A DNA stretch of 29,847 nt, from IMG/VR virus record IMGVR_UViG_3300026367_000106, positions 1 through 29,847 of that record; one strand, written 5' to 3'. The stretch is from a virus. Positions 15,189-23,217 of the stretch are shown one piece after another. The notes under the pieces were generated by a model, which was not told where the DNA came from, ran no database searches, and saw only the letters and a program-made list of their open reading frames with translations. The position numbers were made by a program, and so were the translations under genes. How positions within the stretch are numbered: the first letter of the stretch is position 1; every line of letters starts with the position of its first letter.

Positions 15189-16046
15189 TTACTCTGCTGC
15201 CATTTGCTGTTCTTGCTTCTGGGTGAGCCAGTTCACGGCCTTCTGTGCATCAGCGCTGGCTTTGAATATAAAGCGATTTTCGTTTTTAAGCGCCATGAGC
15301 CAGGATTGCAAATACTGGGCATGGTCCAGCCTTGGCTCATTGGTGATGCCTAGCTTGGCACAGCAGAACGCCGCCCCTAGCTCAGCCACAAGTTCTTCAT
15401 AGGCGTAACAGGTATCGCCAAACTTGCCAGTCAGGTCACGATCCAGCCGTTTCTTGTGGCCGGTGGCGTGGGTAAGTTCATGGAAGATGGTGCTGTAGAA
15501 AGCTTCTTGTCTGGAACTCGTTGGGGTGTCAAAGAAAAGCCAGTCATTGGGGATGTACACCTCATCTGAGGCAGGCATGTAACACGCCCTCTCGCCCTTC
15601 TCAGTCACTTTTATGCCAGTGGCGGTAATCATGGCGTCAGCGACCTCCAATCGCTCCACAGGGCCATTATCAGGCACCTCAGGAGCTTTGTAGCCTTCCA
15701 CCTGACTAGCGTTGAACACACGGCTGTACTTGAGAACAAAACGCTTATCCTCGCCTTCTTTCTCCGGCAACGGCTTGTAGAATACGATCACCGACGATTT
15801 AGCCCCTTTCTGGACCTGTGCGCCTGCTTCCTGCCATTGCTTATAAGATGCCCAGTCTGAGCTGGTGTGGCCGTAGACGGCGGATGAAGCCCACAGGCTC
15901 AAAATATTCACGCCGTTATATTCATTGTTAGTCGTGGGATTGGTTGGCAAGCCTACCGCTGAGCGATGCCAGGGCATTACTAGCTTGCCAGGGTCATTTT
16001 CGATAGCGTCAATAATAGATAGAGTGACGGTTGCAAAGACGTCCAT
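15189..16046 (-). CDS. ArdC-like antirestriction protein / zincin metalloprotease
   Basis: 285 aa. N-terminal half (PWHRSAVGLPTNPTT, NGVNILSLWASS, WASYKQWQEAGAQVQKGAKS) matches the ssDNA-binding domain of ArdC and related TraC primase-type proteins. C-terminal half has a metallopeptidase motif HELTHATGHKKRLDRD followed by YEELVAELGAAF, where Glu would be the third metal ligand. ArdC proteins travel with conjugative plasmids and protect incoming DNA. GGAG eight bases upstream supports the ATG. It sits beside the replication-type block, so a role in protecting the element's DNA on entry is plausible. Confidence 0.85.
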   Translation of the reverse strand: MDVFATVTLSIIDAIENDPGKLVMPWHRSAVGLPTNPTTNNEYNGVNILSLWASSAVYGHTSSDWASYKQWQEAGAQVQKGAKSSVIVFYKPLPEKEGEDKRFVLKYSRVFNASQVEGYKAPEVPDNGPVERLEVADAMITATGIKVTEKGERACYMPASDEVYIPNDWLFFDTPTSSRQEAFYSTIFHELTHATGHKKRLDRDLTGKFGDTCYAYEELVAELGAAFCCAKLGITNEPRLDHAQYLQSWLMALKNENRFIFKASADAQKAVNWLTQKQEQQMAAE

Positions 16047-16097
16047 TGGTACTTCTCCAGATGTAAGGAACTACTGGGGGGATTGTACCATTGGGTA

Positions 16098-16484
16098 TTA
16101 GTCTAGTTTAGCTAAGGCCTCTTCGATGTTGAGTCCGTCTGCTAGATGGTCGATGAAATTGTGCCATTTACTATTTGGGTCAATAAAACCTCCGTAGTCA
16201 CAATAAACCGTGTCACACCTGCCTACCAAGTTTTCACACCTCATCTCTCCATTAGGGTAATCTTCATCTATCCACCCCCTAGTCTTACCTACTGCTTGCC
16301 AGAATGCTGGGTCAAGGAGCATAACTTCAACTGAGACTCTTTTTATCATTCTGTGGAGTGGGTATTTCCAATGAGCATTACCTCCAAAAAAGTCTCCATT
16401 TTCAAATACTCCTTTTGCAACGGATTCGTCACCTCGCCAACCTCCCTCAATCGCATCTTTTATAATCTGTTCTGTTGCTGTCAT
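16098..16484 (-). CDS. Phage/plasmid-type hypothetical protein (128 aa)
   Basis: Begins MTATEQIIKDAIEGGW, then LLDPAFWQAVGKTRGW, a form often seen in small phage proteins of unknown role. A Cys cluster CENLVGRCDTVYC follows, then WHNFIDHLADGLNIEEAL. Ten bases after the 86-aa gene. A TAnnnT box (TAAGAT) lies seven bases before ATG. No function assigned. Confidence 0.6.
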   Translation of the reverse strand: MTATEQIIKDAIEGGWRGDESVAKGVFENGDFFGGNAHWKYPLHRMIKRVSVEVMLLDPAFWQAVGKTRGWIDEDYPNGEMRCENLVGRCDTVYCDYGGFIDPNSKWHNFIDHLADGLNIEEALAKLD

Positions 16485-16494
16485 ACCAATTATC

Positions 16495-16755
16495 TTACTT
16501 TAATAACTCCCCCATCTCATCTAAATAATTCTTCAAGGCCTGGGACCTCTCAACAAATCCCCCTGCCCCCATGAATACTGCATTTAACTCTTTGTAAATT
16601 CGCTTTCTCTCTACAAGAACAGTAGCACTCAATGCTGTTTCAACTGCTGAAAGCGGTACCATTGGATTGTCCTGTGAACACCTGACATTACTATAGTGTT
16701 TTGGCAATTGCTCTATAATCTTGCCTAGTCCTATCTTAAGATTTACTTCATTCAT
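16495..16755 (-). CDS. Hypothetical protein (86 aa)
   Basis: Mostly helical (GLGKIIEQLPKHYS; VERKRIYKELNAVF; SQALKNYLDEMGELLK). Its ATG overlaps the stop of the 61-aa gene, so it is translated in the same operon. No family recognised. Confidence 0.5.
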   Translation of the reverse strand: MNEVNLKIGLGKIIEQLPKHYSNVRCSQDNPMVPLSAVETALSATVLVERKRIYKELNAVFMGAGGFVERSQALKNYLDEMGELLK

Positions 16756-16937
16756 ATCTCACATACGGTTACTGGCGCGTCCCAATACCCCTCGGGCGCG
16801 CACTTGCTAATAATCATGTTCCGGTAGTTGCAATCAATAATCACCGTGACTGTGACATTCGCTGTCTGGGCCGTGGCTATGTAGGCTGAGGCGGTGAATA
16901 ATATGGCGGTGGCTAGGATGTAGAGTAGATATTTCAT
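16752..16937 (-). CDS. Small secreted protein (61 aa)
   Basis: Signal-peptide-like N-terminus (MKYLLYILATAILFTASAYIA, cleavage likely after ATA), then a short mature part with three cysteines (IIDCNYRN, SKCAPEGYW, VTVCEI). Overlaps both neighbours by ATGA, so it is within the operon of the XRE regulator. Possibly a periplasmic or envelope microprotein. Confidence 0.5.
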   Translation of the reverse strand: MKYLLYILATAILFTASAYIATAQTANVTVTVIIDCNYRNMIISKCAPEGYWDAPVTVCEI

Positions 16938-17149
16938 ACAGCATTTTCAAGTACGTCATCACTCGCCCCAAGCGCTTTTAGTAGCTTCTTGGCTGTTAGG
17001 ACAGTGGTGCGAGACTGTTCTGTTCGTAGCTTGCTGATATGGGTGAAGTGTACGCCGGACAGCTCTGCTAGTTTCCGGTCTGACATCTTCTGCTCTTTCA
17101 TTAGTGCGCCTAAGGGAATTAGGTGGACTGTCTTGATTTCTACGATCAT
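16934..17149 (-). CDS. XRE/Cro-C1 family regulator (71 aa)
   Basis: Helix-turn-helix in MSDRKLAELSGVHFTHISKLR, followed by LTAKKLLKALGASDD. Size fits a Cro- or antitoxin-like single-domain regulator. TAATCT ends six bases before ATG and no ribosome site is present. It is the second gene after the 46-aa gene and heads the operon 16098-17149. Confidence 0.75.
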   Translation of the reverse strand: MIVEIKTVHLIPLGALMKEQKMSDRKLAELSGVHFTHISKLRTEQSRTTVLTAKKLLKALGASDDVLENAV

Positions 17150-17161
17150 ATTAAAAGATTA
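17150..17161 (-). promoter_or_regulatory. Possible leaderless-type promoter of the XRE gene
   Basis: Minus strand: TAATCT (17156-17161), six bases, ATG. It overlaps the stop of the 46-aa gene. Weaker than the TATACT sites. Confidence 0.35.
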
Positions 17162-17291
17162 TTTTGTTAATAACATGGTCAATCGCGTCTCGGTATGTAT
17201 CATCTGCTGTTGTTGCTAAATCGTGGGGACTTGCTGAGTACAATAGTTGTCGCAAAGATTCTATATCTACTTCAATTTTGACTTCCTTCAT
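17151..17291 (-). CDS. Acidic 46-aa protein
   Basis: Begins MKEVKIEVDIESLRQLLYSA, with TTADDTYRDAIDHVINKIIF at the end, a compact helical protein of the sort often found as small phage or plasmid accessory proteins. One base separates its stop from the next ATG. A dyad (GTTA...TAAC, 17309-17327) upstream may be an operator. Function unknown. Confidence 0.5.
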   Translation of the reverse strand: MKEVKIEVDIESLRQLLYSASPHDLATTADDTYRDAIDHVINKIIF

Positions 17292-17360
17292 ATCAATGTG
17301 TCTTACCTGTTATACTGTAATACTAACATACTACAAATATCCTGCAACTATACCTGGGGA

Positions 17361-17394
17361 CAAAAAACACCCCAGCCGTAGCCAGGGTGTTGAT
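17361..17394 (-). terminator. Rho-independent terminator after the CHC2-like gene
   Basis: Minus strand: AACACC/GGTGTT stem with a nested GC-TACG-GC hairpin, followed by six T. Confidence 0.85.
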
Positions 17395-17399
17395 AGTAT

Positions 17400-17945
17400 T
17401 TATAGTTGCCACTTAGGCGGCTGCTTCTCGATTTCAGATAGGCCTATATAACCCGCGATGGTCCCATCTTCTTTGCGAAGGGGAACGGCCACAGTGCCTT
17501 TAAGTACACCACGTGGAGCAAACCCTACACCTAAAGCCTCAGCCACCTCTACAGTGAAGCCTATGGCCTCAACGGCGGGATGGTCAGCTTCTAAGTAAGT
17601 GAGGGGCTGGAAACCACCACGGGCCTCCTGCCCCTCAAGAGTAGACGCCATCACAGGCTTCTTCTCTGGCTCTGGGCTACCAACGATCCAGTTGGCGGCA
17701 TCTTTTGGGGAAAGGCTTTTCACCTCAGCGACCAGGCTGATAACGTCGCCCCCTTTACTCAGGGCAAAGCTGTACCAAAGGCCCTTGGCTGGTGTGATGA
17801 CAAGTTTTCGGTCGCCGTCGGCACCGGAGAAACATTTGCCCCTAAGCTGCGCCCCGTTCTTCTTGAGGTCGAGGCCAAGCCTGCTGGCAACTTCTTCAAT
17901 GCCATGCGTTTTCTTGATTTCTTCAAAGTCGAGACTGTACGCCAC
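17400..17945 (-). CDS. Primase CHC2-like protein with degenerate zinc site (181 aa)
   Basis: Residues 5-90 (EIKKTHGIEEVASRLGLDLKK, RGKCFSGADGD, GLWYSFALSKGGDVISLVAE) follow the DnaG-type zinc-binding domain, including the KGGDVISLV end. Only one of the usual Cys ligands remains; the later CxxC position reads SFALS. Residues 115-181 (EALGVGFAPRGVLKGTVAVPL, GTIAGYIGL) resemble the start of a primase core. GTG start with AGGAG eight bases upstream. There is no polymerase or helicase domain, so it may be an initiation accessory or a remnant. Confidence 0.65.
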   Translation of the reverse strand: MAYSLDFEEIKKTHGIEEVASRLGLDLKKNGAQLRGKCFSGADGDRKLVITPAKGLWYSFALSKGGDVISLVAEVKSLSPKDAANWIVGSPEPEKKPVMASTLEGQEARGGFQPLTYLEADHPAVEAIGFTVEVAEALGVGFAPRGVLKGTVAVPLRKEDGTIAGYIGLSEIEKQPPKWQL

Positions 17946-17997
17946 GGTACTACTCCTATGTGTTGAACATCTAGGAGTAATAGTATCACGCTAAATG

Positions 17998-18120
17998 CTA
18001 CCTAAGACACACGCCACAATCCTCACACACTACTAGGTAATGGTGGTCGATTTCTTCTTTTGTGTGTTGGCAGTCGGTCCACTTGCCATAGCGCAGTAAA
18101 TTATTGAGTCTTTTCAACAT
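17998..18120 (-). CDS. Cysteine-rich microprotein (40 aa)
   Basis: Begins MLKRLNNLLRYGKW; ligands DCQH and VCEDCGVC could bind one zinc. Strong GGAGGTG four bases before ATG, inside the 3' end of the 311-aa gene, with a 20-base overlap. Real by ribosome site and position; function unknown. Confidence 0.6.
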   Translation of the reverse strand: MLKRLNNLLRYGKWTDCQHTKEEIDHHYLVVCEDCGVCLR

Positions 18121-19036
18121 CAGTCACCTCCATATACAAAGGAGTATCATCTAAGCCAGCTCGTTTCCAGTCACTGGTTAATAAATCTGGAAATGGCGGG
18201 GGAGCAGTAAAGAGAAGTTCTTGTACTGGGATGTCGTGGAACAGGAACATGTTGGTACTACCATATAGCCTAGTGGCAAGGTCTACAGCTGTCTGGGTAC
18301 GTGCCTTGGTCGGAAACGCAAACAATACACGCAGGTTGGGGATACCAAGCTGTTTGTATGTTTTCTTGTCGATAATGTCCTTGTAGCCCAGTAGTTTCTT
18401 GAGCGTACTGGCGCGGTTGAGGTCTTTTGGTTCTACTGGATTGAAATTTTCAACTTCCAGGACAAAGAAGCTCACCTGCCCATTGGGGTAACGGATGCCA
18501 AACAAGCCATCTGGGACCAGTTTGCCCCGTACAGACGTGCCTTTGTAGCTGGTGGAAAACTCTAGGCGCTGGGGGTCTGCAACGCCCAGACGGGCCACTA
18601 TCTCAGTCCAGGGGATAAACTCACAGTCAGTCCGGTTCACCCCTATCTCAATGCTGGCAAGGCTGTCACAAATCATCATCGCGTGGGCAAAGTTCTTTAC
18701 CGGCGCGTCTCCCCTTCGCCTATCCAGCCTCGTCACTTTCAAGGGATGCCGGTCGTGGTCGATAAGGACTTGCTCACCTTTCTTAGTGATTGAGTGGATG
18801 CGCGGACACCACAGATTGTTGTATCCACGCTTCTGCTCTCGGGGCTGGAAGATGTATCCTTGCTTCCGTCTTCTCTGGAGCTGATGAATAATGCCGTGGT
18901 TGCCACAGTCTAGTAGATCACGAATGAAAGAAGTCCTGAGGTACTTGTACCGGCTCAGTAGTGTAAGCAGGTCAAGCAACTCAGGAGTGATGATGTGGTA
19001 GCCGGTCTTTTGTGGCTTTCCAGTTGGTTTGGTCAT
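18101..19036 (-). CDS. Replication-relaxation family protein
   Basis: 311 aa. N-terminal winged helix (ELLDLLTLLSRYKYLRTS, DLLDCGNHGIIHQLQRRRKQG) followed by a domain with NFAHAMMICDSLASIEIG, KLVPDGLFGI, FFVLEVENFNPVEP and LGYKDIIDKK. This matches the plan of the replication-relaxation family found on plasmids and integrative elements, probably DNA-binding factors that act at an origin. It lies next to the VirD4-type ATPases and the CHC2-like gene. TATACT ends six bases before ATG. Whether it nicks DNA cannot be said from the sequence. Confidence 0.75.
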   Translation of the reverse strand: MTKPTGKPQKTGYHIITPELLDLLTLLSRYKYLRTSFIRDLLDCGNHGIIHQLQRRRKQGYIFQPREQKRGYNNLWCPRIHSITKKGEQVLIDHDRHPLKVTRLDRRRGDAPVKNFAHAMMICDSLASIEIGVNRTDCEFIPWTEIVARLGVADPQRLEFSTSYKGTSVRGKLVPDGLFGIRYPNGQVSFFVLEVENFNPVEPKDLNRASTLKKLLGYKDIIDKKTYKQLGIPNLRVLFAFPTKARTQTAVDLATRLYGSTNMFLFHDIPVQELLFTAPPPFPDLLTSDWKRAGLDDTPLYMEVTDVEKTQ

Positions 19037-19048
19037 GGCTCAAGTATA
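19037..19048 (-). promoter_or_regulatory. Leaderless-type promoter of the replication-relaxation gene
   Basis: Minus strand: TATACT (19043-19048), six bases, ATG. No Shine-Dalgarno. Confidence 0.6.
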
Positions 19049-19052
19049 CATG

Positions 19053-19538
19053 CTACCAGCGACGCTCTAAGGCGACCGTAGGGTTTTTTATGTAGGCAAG
19101 GCAGAAGGCCCTCTGGTCGGTAACATAGTCCTTGTACTTTTTGTAGTACCTACTTTGGCCGATAATCTCAGCCATTAAGATATTTCGCCATTGGCATGTC
19201 TGTTCACTCAGCCCATAAAAGACGTGGAGATGTTCAAGCATCATGTTGCAGACTTCTGTCTCACCTGGCAAGGAGAAGTCTGCCTCACCTTTCCAGTGAC
19301 ACCAATCATGCCAGGCACGAAAGGCATGGTTCACTTCTGCTTCACCAAAGATGGTAGTACCGGATGCACCGCCGTAAACAATCATCTCAAGCCCCAGGTC
19401 CATGCGCTTCTTTAGTGCTGCATAAGTCGATGGGGCATCATCTGATGTTGTAAAGTTTGGAACAAAGTGCGCGGCAATTCTTAGCACCGCTTTATTTAGT
19501 TTTACGTCAAGTGGGGTGGTTGTGGTTATTTGTGACAT
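19053..19538 (-). CDS. Hypothetical protein (161 aa)
   Basis: Contains KLNKAVLRIAAHFVP, then EVNHAFRAWHDWCHWKGEAD, then EVCNMMLEHLHVFYGLSEQT and EIIGQSRYYKKYKDYVTDQR. His-rich and aromatic, mostly helical. Similar-looking proteins occur on mobile elements, but no function is known to me. The ATG at 19538 is preceded by GGAG at seven bases; the in-frame ATG 12 bases earlier was rejected. The ribosome site is part of a perfect hairpin (see 19543-19562), so translation may be controlled. Confidence 0.6.
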   Translation of the reverse strand: MSQITTTTPLDVKLNKAVLRIAAHFVPNFTTSDDAPSTYAALKKRMDLGLEMIVYGGASGTTIFGEAEVNHAFRAWHDWCHWKGEADFSLPGETEVCNMMLEHLHVFYGLSEQTCQWRNILMAEIIGQSRYYKKYKDYVTDQRAFCLAYIKNPTVALERRW

Positions 19539-19542
19539 GATC

Positions 19543-19562
19543 GTCTCCATTGGTTAGGAGAC
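19543..19562 (-). promoter_or_regulatory. Hairpin that hides the ribosome site of the 161-aa gene
   Basis: GTCTCC and GGAGAC form a perfect 6-bp stem with an 8-base loop, and GGAG is the Shine-Dalgarno of the gene starting at 19538. A candidate protein- or RNA-controlled switch. Confidence 0.45.
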
Positions 19563-19796
19563 TCCCAATAATCACACAAAAGCGCGGCTGTATAAGAGCG
19601 CTATGAGGCGGTATGGGTTAAATGATTGGAGTGATAGTTTGTGAGTAATGCCCTTGAGTGACTATGAGTAGGTATAAAGTTTTTGTTACCAACTCCCCTA
19701 CTGGTATGGATGTCACTCAAATGCGGAATATTCTAGAAAAGGGTGACGATAGAGAGGGTGGGGAAGACCCCTTACCTTGCCGAGATATGGCCTAAA
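19563..19796. other. Intergenic stretch between the 161-aa gene and the large ATPase
   Basis: No convincing minus-strand gene. A plus-strand frame 19664-19795 could encode 43 aa (MSRYKVFVTNSPTGMDVTQM...) but has no good ribosome site and opposes all neighbours, so it is not called. A GGGG-AAGA-CCCC hairpin is at 19770-19781; no clear terminator. Confidence 0.4.
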
Positions 19797-21608
19797 CTAA
19801 GGCTCGTTTGTCCATTCACCCGACTCAGGTACATCAGGGGTCCCTCCGCCTGGTTTCGGGCTTGTCGGCGCGCGGGGGACCGGATTATTGCCACTTCCCT
19901 TCGGCGCGTACCGCTTCCGCATCTCATCTCGGATGGCCGATAAGGTGGATATATCGGGTAGATTTTCAAACCAGCTTTTTTCTACTCTATATCTGATAGT
20001 GCCATATCCTTTTACATAGGCAGCGAAACTTCCCTTCGGTTGACTGAAAACATACTCAGGTGTTGTCTGCATCTGACGCGATAACTTCTGCGCATCTTCA
20101 ATAGAACAACCCCCAGCAAACTTGATGGTAGTATTACTTGAAATTGTCGGAAGTAGTCCAGAAGAGAGACGACCTAGTGATTGGTGCGCGATAACCAAAC
20201 CAATTTCATATTTCCGCGTTTGTTCAAAAATATCAAAGAGGATATCGCTATCCTCAGCATAATCTTGAAATTCATCAATGTAGACGTAGGTTCGTTTCCC
20301 TTTCCCTTCTTCCCTACTAATGGCAGCACGATACAACTGCGCAATAAAAAGTCGGCCAAGCAACGACGCACCTTGCTTTGACATGTGTTTTTTATCAGTA
20401 GAAATGAGAAGCACTTTGCCAGTATCAATAATAGTCCGAATATCAATATCGTTACCGCTTGCTCCAACCATCACTGCAAACTTTTTATTGCTCACCAGGG
20501 CAAAGATACGTCTGCATATTTCCTCACGAGTTCTATTTTTTCCTTTGGCGGAAAATTCTCCCTCGAAGAATTTTAGTTCCATTTCGTCTAATGAATCGGC
20601 ATACTTTTGCCATTCGTCACCTTCTTCAAGAATATCAAACATAGTTCGCAAATTTCCACCACAATTTACAACCATTTCTGATACAAAGGTAAAATAATAC
20701 GATTGAAGACCAGTCAGCTCAACCTGTAAAGCAGCAAACATGTACTGGAATAATTCAGCGCTGGTATCGCCATGAAATAGGTTCAGTGCAGGTGGACAGT
20801 GCATCGGGTCTACAAGTACTAGTTTTTCTAGCGGCACTTTAGTTGCTATTAAGTTTATTAGTGCATTTTGGCTATCAATAACTACTACTGAGTGACCGGC
20901 TTTAATATCCCTCATAATCATGTCTTTTAGCAGGGTTGTTTTACCCTGACCCGTACCAGCGAGTATCTGATGATGCTCGTTACGTATCTTCTCTGGAAGG
21001 GTGATATCGACCTTTAGATTAGAGATTGCTGTATATAGCTGATTACCTAATCGCTCCTTTACAAACGTCAGTATTTCATCGGTGTGCTTATCAATACCCG
21101 TAGGAACAAGAGTATGAAGCGGTGTGTTTCCCCTTCTCCCTGTCATGAAGTCGGGGTGTGGCAATAACTTGAAGTACTCGTTGATATACATGCTGTACTG
21201 CCCCACCAAATACGCCTCAGCCGGTGGTGAAGTCACCAGTATCCGCTCAACATCCATTTTAAACTCGGCAGGGATAGTAAGCTCGGCCATAATCTCAGCT
21301 ACATACCGCTGGCTATTGTCTACTGGCGGAAGTATCGGCGCTGGCGGGGGATTTTTACGCAACTCCAAAGCATCAGCCTTAGCCCTACGCATAAGAAGTT
21401 TGTGATAGAAAAAATTACCAAATGCGGCCATAATCAGGACTATGACCATGAAGCTGAACTGAGGGGCTAATAGGTTTAGCCAGACTAAAAAGCAGCTACC
21501 ACTCAAATATAGATATGCGTTCCGCATGTCACCTTTGGGTTTGTCAGTCGATTGGACCATGAAGTACAGCCCCAAGCCTGTCACCAATAACGCCGATATA
21601 AGCTCCAT
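19797..21608 (-). CDS. VirD4/TraD/HerA-type membrane ATPase (large)
   Basis: 603 aa. Membrane segments at about 3-19, 31-50 and 52-68, then a cytoplasmic ATPase. Walker A AGTGQGKT at 217-224, Walker B YVYIDEFQD near 441-449, and an AHQ motif near 474. This matches type IV coupling proteins, hexameric inner-membrane motors that move DNA-relaxase complexes into the secretion channel. The last 40 residues are Gly/Pro-rich. ATG overlaps the stop of the 370-aa ATPase (TGATG), with AAGGG seven bases upstream. No mating-pore genes are in the window, so the partner channel is unknown. Confidence 0.8.
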   Translation of the reverse strand: MELISALLVTGLGLYFMVQSTDKPKGDMRNAYLYLSGSCFLVWLNLLAPQFSFMVIVLIMAAFGNFFYHKLLMRRAKADALELRKNPPPAPILPPVDNSQRYVAEIMAELTIPAEFKMDVERILVTSPPAEAYLVGQYSMYINEYFKLLPHPDFMTGRRGNTPLHTLVPTGIDKHTDEILTFVKERLGNQLYTAISNLKVDITLPEKIRNEHHQILAGTGQGKTTLLKDMIMRDIKAGHSVVVIDSQNALINLIATKVPLEKLVLVDPMHCPPALNLFHGDTSAELFQYMFAALQVELTGLQSYYFTFVSEMVVNCGGNLRTMFDILEEGDEWQKYADSLDEMELKFFEGEFSAKGKNRTREEICRRIFALVSNKKFAVMVGASGNDIDIRTIIDTGKVLLISTDKKHMSKQGASLLGRLFIAQLYRAAISREEGKGKRTYVYIDEFQDYAEDSDILFDIFEQTRKYEIGLVIAHQSLGRLSSGLLPTISSNTTIKFAGGCSIEDAQKLSRQMQTTPEYVFSQPKGSFAAYVKGYGTIRYRVEKSWFENLPDISTLSAIRDEMRKRYAPKGSGNNPVPRAPTSPKPGGGTPDVPESGEWTNEP

Positions 21609-22720
21609 CAAATTCCCTTACAGTAGTTGCGACGTGTCTGGGTAATAACCTTACCAGGCATCTTTAGGTTAGGGTCAGCCAGGGGAACGGTCAAACTATC
21701 TGTGCGGGACCGGTGCCAGGGAAAGGTACGGTAGGTATGGGGTTTTAGCTCATCAAGGTTCTCAAAGCTGCTGTATTGGGTCAGGCGCTCTTGAAAGCGC
21801 ACCGCATCTTCGGGCGAGACTGTGAAGATGTGCCTCTGGGTAGCGTTCCCCATCAACGCGGCAAAGAAGCTCCGGTCCAACTGCTCAACGTACTGGTGGG
21901 CCACAGTCAGCGATACATTGAACTTCCTCAGGCCAGACAGCATCTCAGACAAGGTGGAGGCTGAGAAGTGATGGACTTCATCAATGTAGAGGCTGAAAGG
22001 AATGGTCGGGTCCCTTCGCAAACACGCCAAGTGTATGGAAGACAAAAGGACAGAACCAATCAGGGACACTTTGGATAGTCCCAACTGCCCTTGTGGCAGC
22101 CGCACGAACAAAATCTTGTCCTTTACTGTATCGGACATTGTGAACTGTCCTTTACGGCTGGATAGCAGGCGCTGGAGGCGGGGGTCGCCAAATAATACAA
22201 ATAACTTGTTGAGAGTACTGGCTGTGCTGTCCCGTTGTTCTTTGGGTGTCATGGCTGAGAAGTTGTCCCAGAAGGTTTCAAGGACAGGGCTAAAAGACAG
22301 ACCAGCCCGAAACTCTTTGTCCGTTAGCACAGCGAGACTATCGAAAAAAGACAGATTATTTTGTATCAAAGACAGGACTGTAAAGTACAAATACATGTCC
22401 ATTACTGGCGTGGTTTGTCCGTGATAACCCCAGGCGTCTTTTATCGTGTCCGATAGAGCTGTGGCCATTAGGGGCTGATTATCGACCTCAGACAGTGGGT
22501 TCCACGTGATGTAATGGGTAGGGTCGGTTGGGTCGAAAATAATAGTGTCCTTGAGCCGTGACTTGGGGACGTGTTGCAGTAGGTCATCAATATCGTCGCC
22601 GTGGGGATCAATAAAACAGACGGCGTGGCCCGCGTGGATGTCGGCGATGATTTGTTGTTTCATCAAGCTGCTCTTGCCAGAACCAGCGGACCCGATGATG
22701 TACTGATTTCTATTCTTCAT
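21608..22720 (-). CDS. VirD4/TraD/HerA-type ATPase (soluble, 370 aa)
   Basis: Starts almost at its Walker A (GSAGSGKSS, residues 10-18), so it lacks the N-terminal membrane and all-alpha domains. FIDPHGDDIDDLL, then Walker B SLYIDEVHH near 243-251 and VAHQY near 273. The pattern FIDPHGDD...LLxHVP is typical of the TraM-recognition/TraD-like ATPases on integrative elements. ATGA overlap with the HNH-like gene and TGATG overlap with the larger ATPase show a three-gene operon. The two ATPases may form a mixed complex, which is inference. Confidence 0.8.
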   Translation of the reverse strand: MKNRNQYIIGSAGSGKSSLMKQQIIADIHAGHAVCFIDPHGDDIDDLLQHVPKSRLKDTIIFDPTDPTHYITWNPLSEVDNQPLMATALSDTIKDAWGYHGQTTPVMDMYLYFTVLSLIQNNLSFFDSLAVLTDKEFRAGLSFSPVLETFWDNFSAMTPKEQRDSTASTLNKLFVLFGDPRLQRLLSSRKGQFTMSDTVKDKILFVRLPQGQLGLSKVSLIGSVLLSSIHLACLRRDPTIPFSLYIDEVHHFSASTLSEMLSGLRKFNVSLTVAHQYVEQLDRSFFAALMGNATQRHIFTVSPEDAVRFQERLTQYSSFENLDELKPHTYRTFPWHRSRTDSLTVPLADPNLKMPGKVITQTRRNYCKGI

Positions 22721-23217
22721 AGGTAACTATGCGCCATAACCGCACACCAACAGACCGGCTCCAGGAAAGACGAGCGGTGCATCTGTGGAGTAGTGGGATG
22801 GGGTGCGGTTAAGGAACAGGTCTGTAGTGAATTGTACCAGTGGAGCCATGATTGAGAAATTTTCACTTTTGAATGAACCTCGCTGTGGTGGGTGCGACAA
22901 AGCCACCTCACATTTAATGGTTCAAAGTAATTATCGTGATGCGCCTGTAGCGGATAGTTGCGGCAGCCGAACTCGCAAGTTCTCGGCTTGACTAAAGTAC
23001 CGTTGTTTACGGCTGTTCGCACTTGGCTTCGGGCAAACCTCTTTTCTGGGAACTGTGCATCAGCCTCACGCCGTCGAGCGAGAACCTCCGTACTGTTTTT
23101 CTGGTAATACCGTTTCCAGCGCAACTTCACAGCCAGTGGTTTGCAGTGGGTGCAGTACAAGTGTTGGAAACGAAAGTCTGGCAATTCCCGCTTATTGCAT
23201 AATTGGCATAGTGTCAT
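22717..23217 (-). CDS. HNH-like zinc protein (166 aa)
   Basis: Two zinc-ribbon parts: CQLC with CTHC near residues 4-25, and CEFGC ... LQAHHDNYFEPLNVRWLCRTHHSEVH near 83-117. The second is the HNH-related motif common in phage proteins (AHHxDYxxPLxVxWLCxxCH), here with THH. It may be a nicking or structure-specific nuclease. It is the first gene of the ATPase operon and its promoter faces the inverted repeat at 23257-23386, so an origin-acting role can be imagined (speculation). TACAAT ends six bases before ATG. Confidence 0.6.
   Translation of the reverse strand: MTLCQLCNKRELPDFRFQHLYCTHCKPLAVKLRWKRYYQKNSTEVLARRREADAQFPEKRFARSQVRTAVNNGTLVKPRTCEFGCRNYPLQAHHDNYFEPLNVRWLCRTHHSEVHSKVKISQSWLHWYNSLQTCSLTAPHPTTPQMHRSSFLEPVCWCAVMAHSYL

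Noticed and set aside
19664-19795. Plus-strand 43-aa frame
   Set aside because: No convincing ribosome site, opposite to all neighbours, and short enough to be chance.
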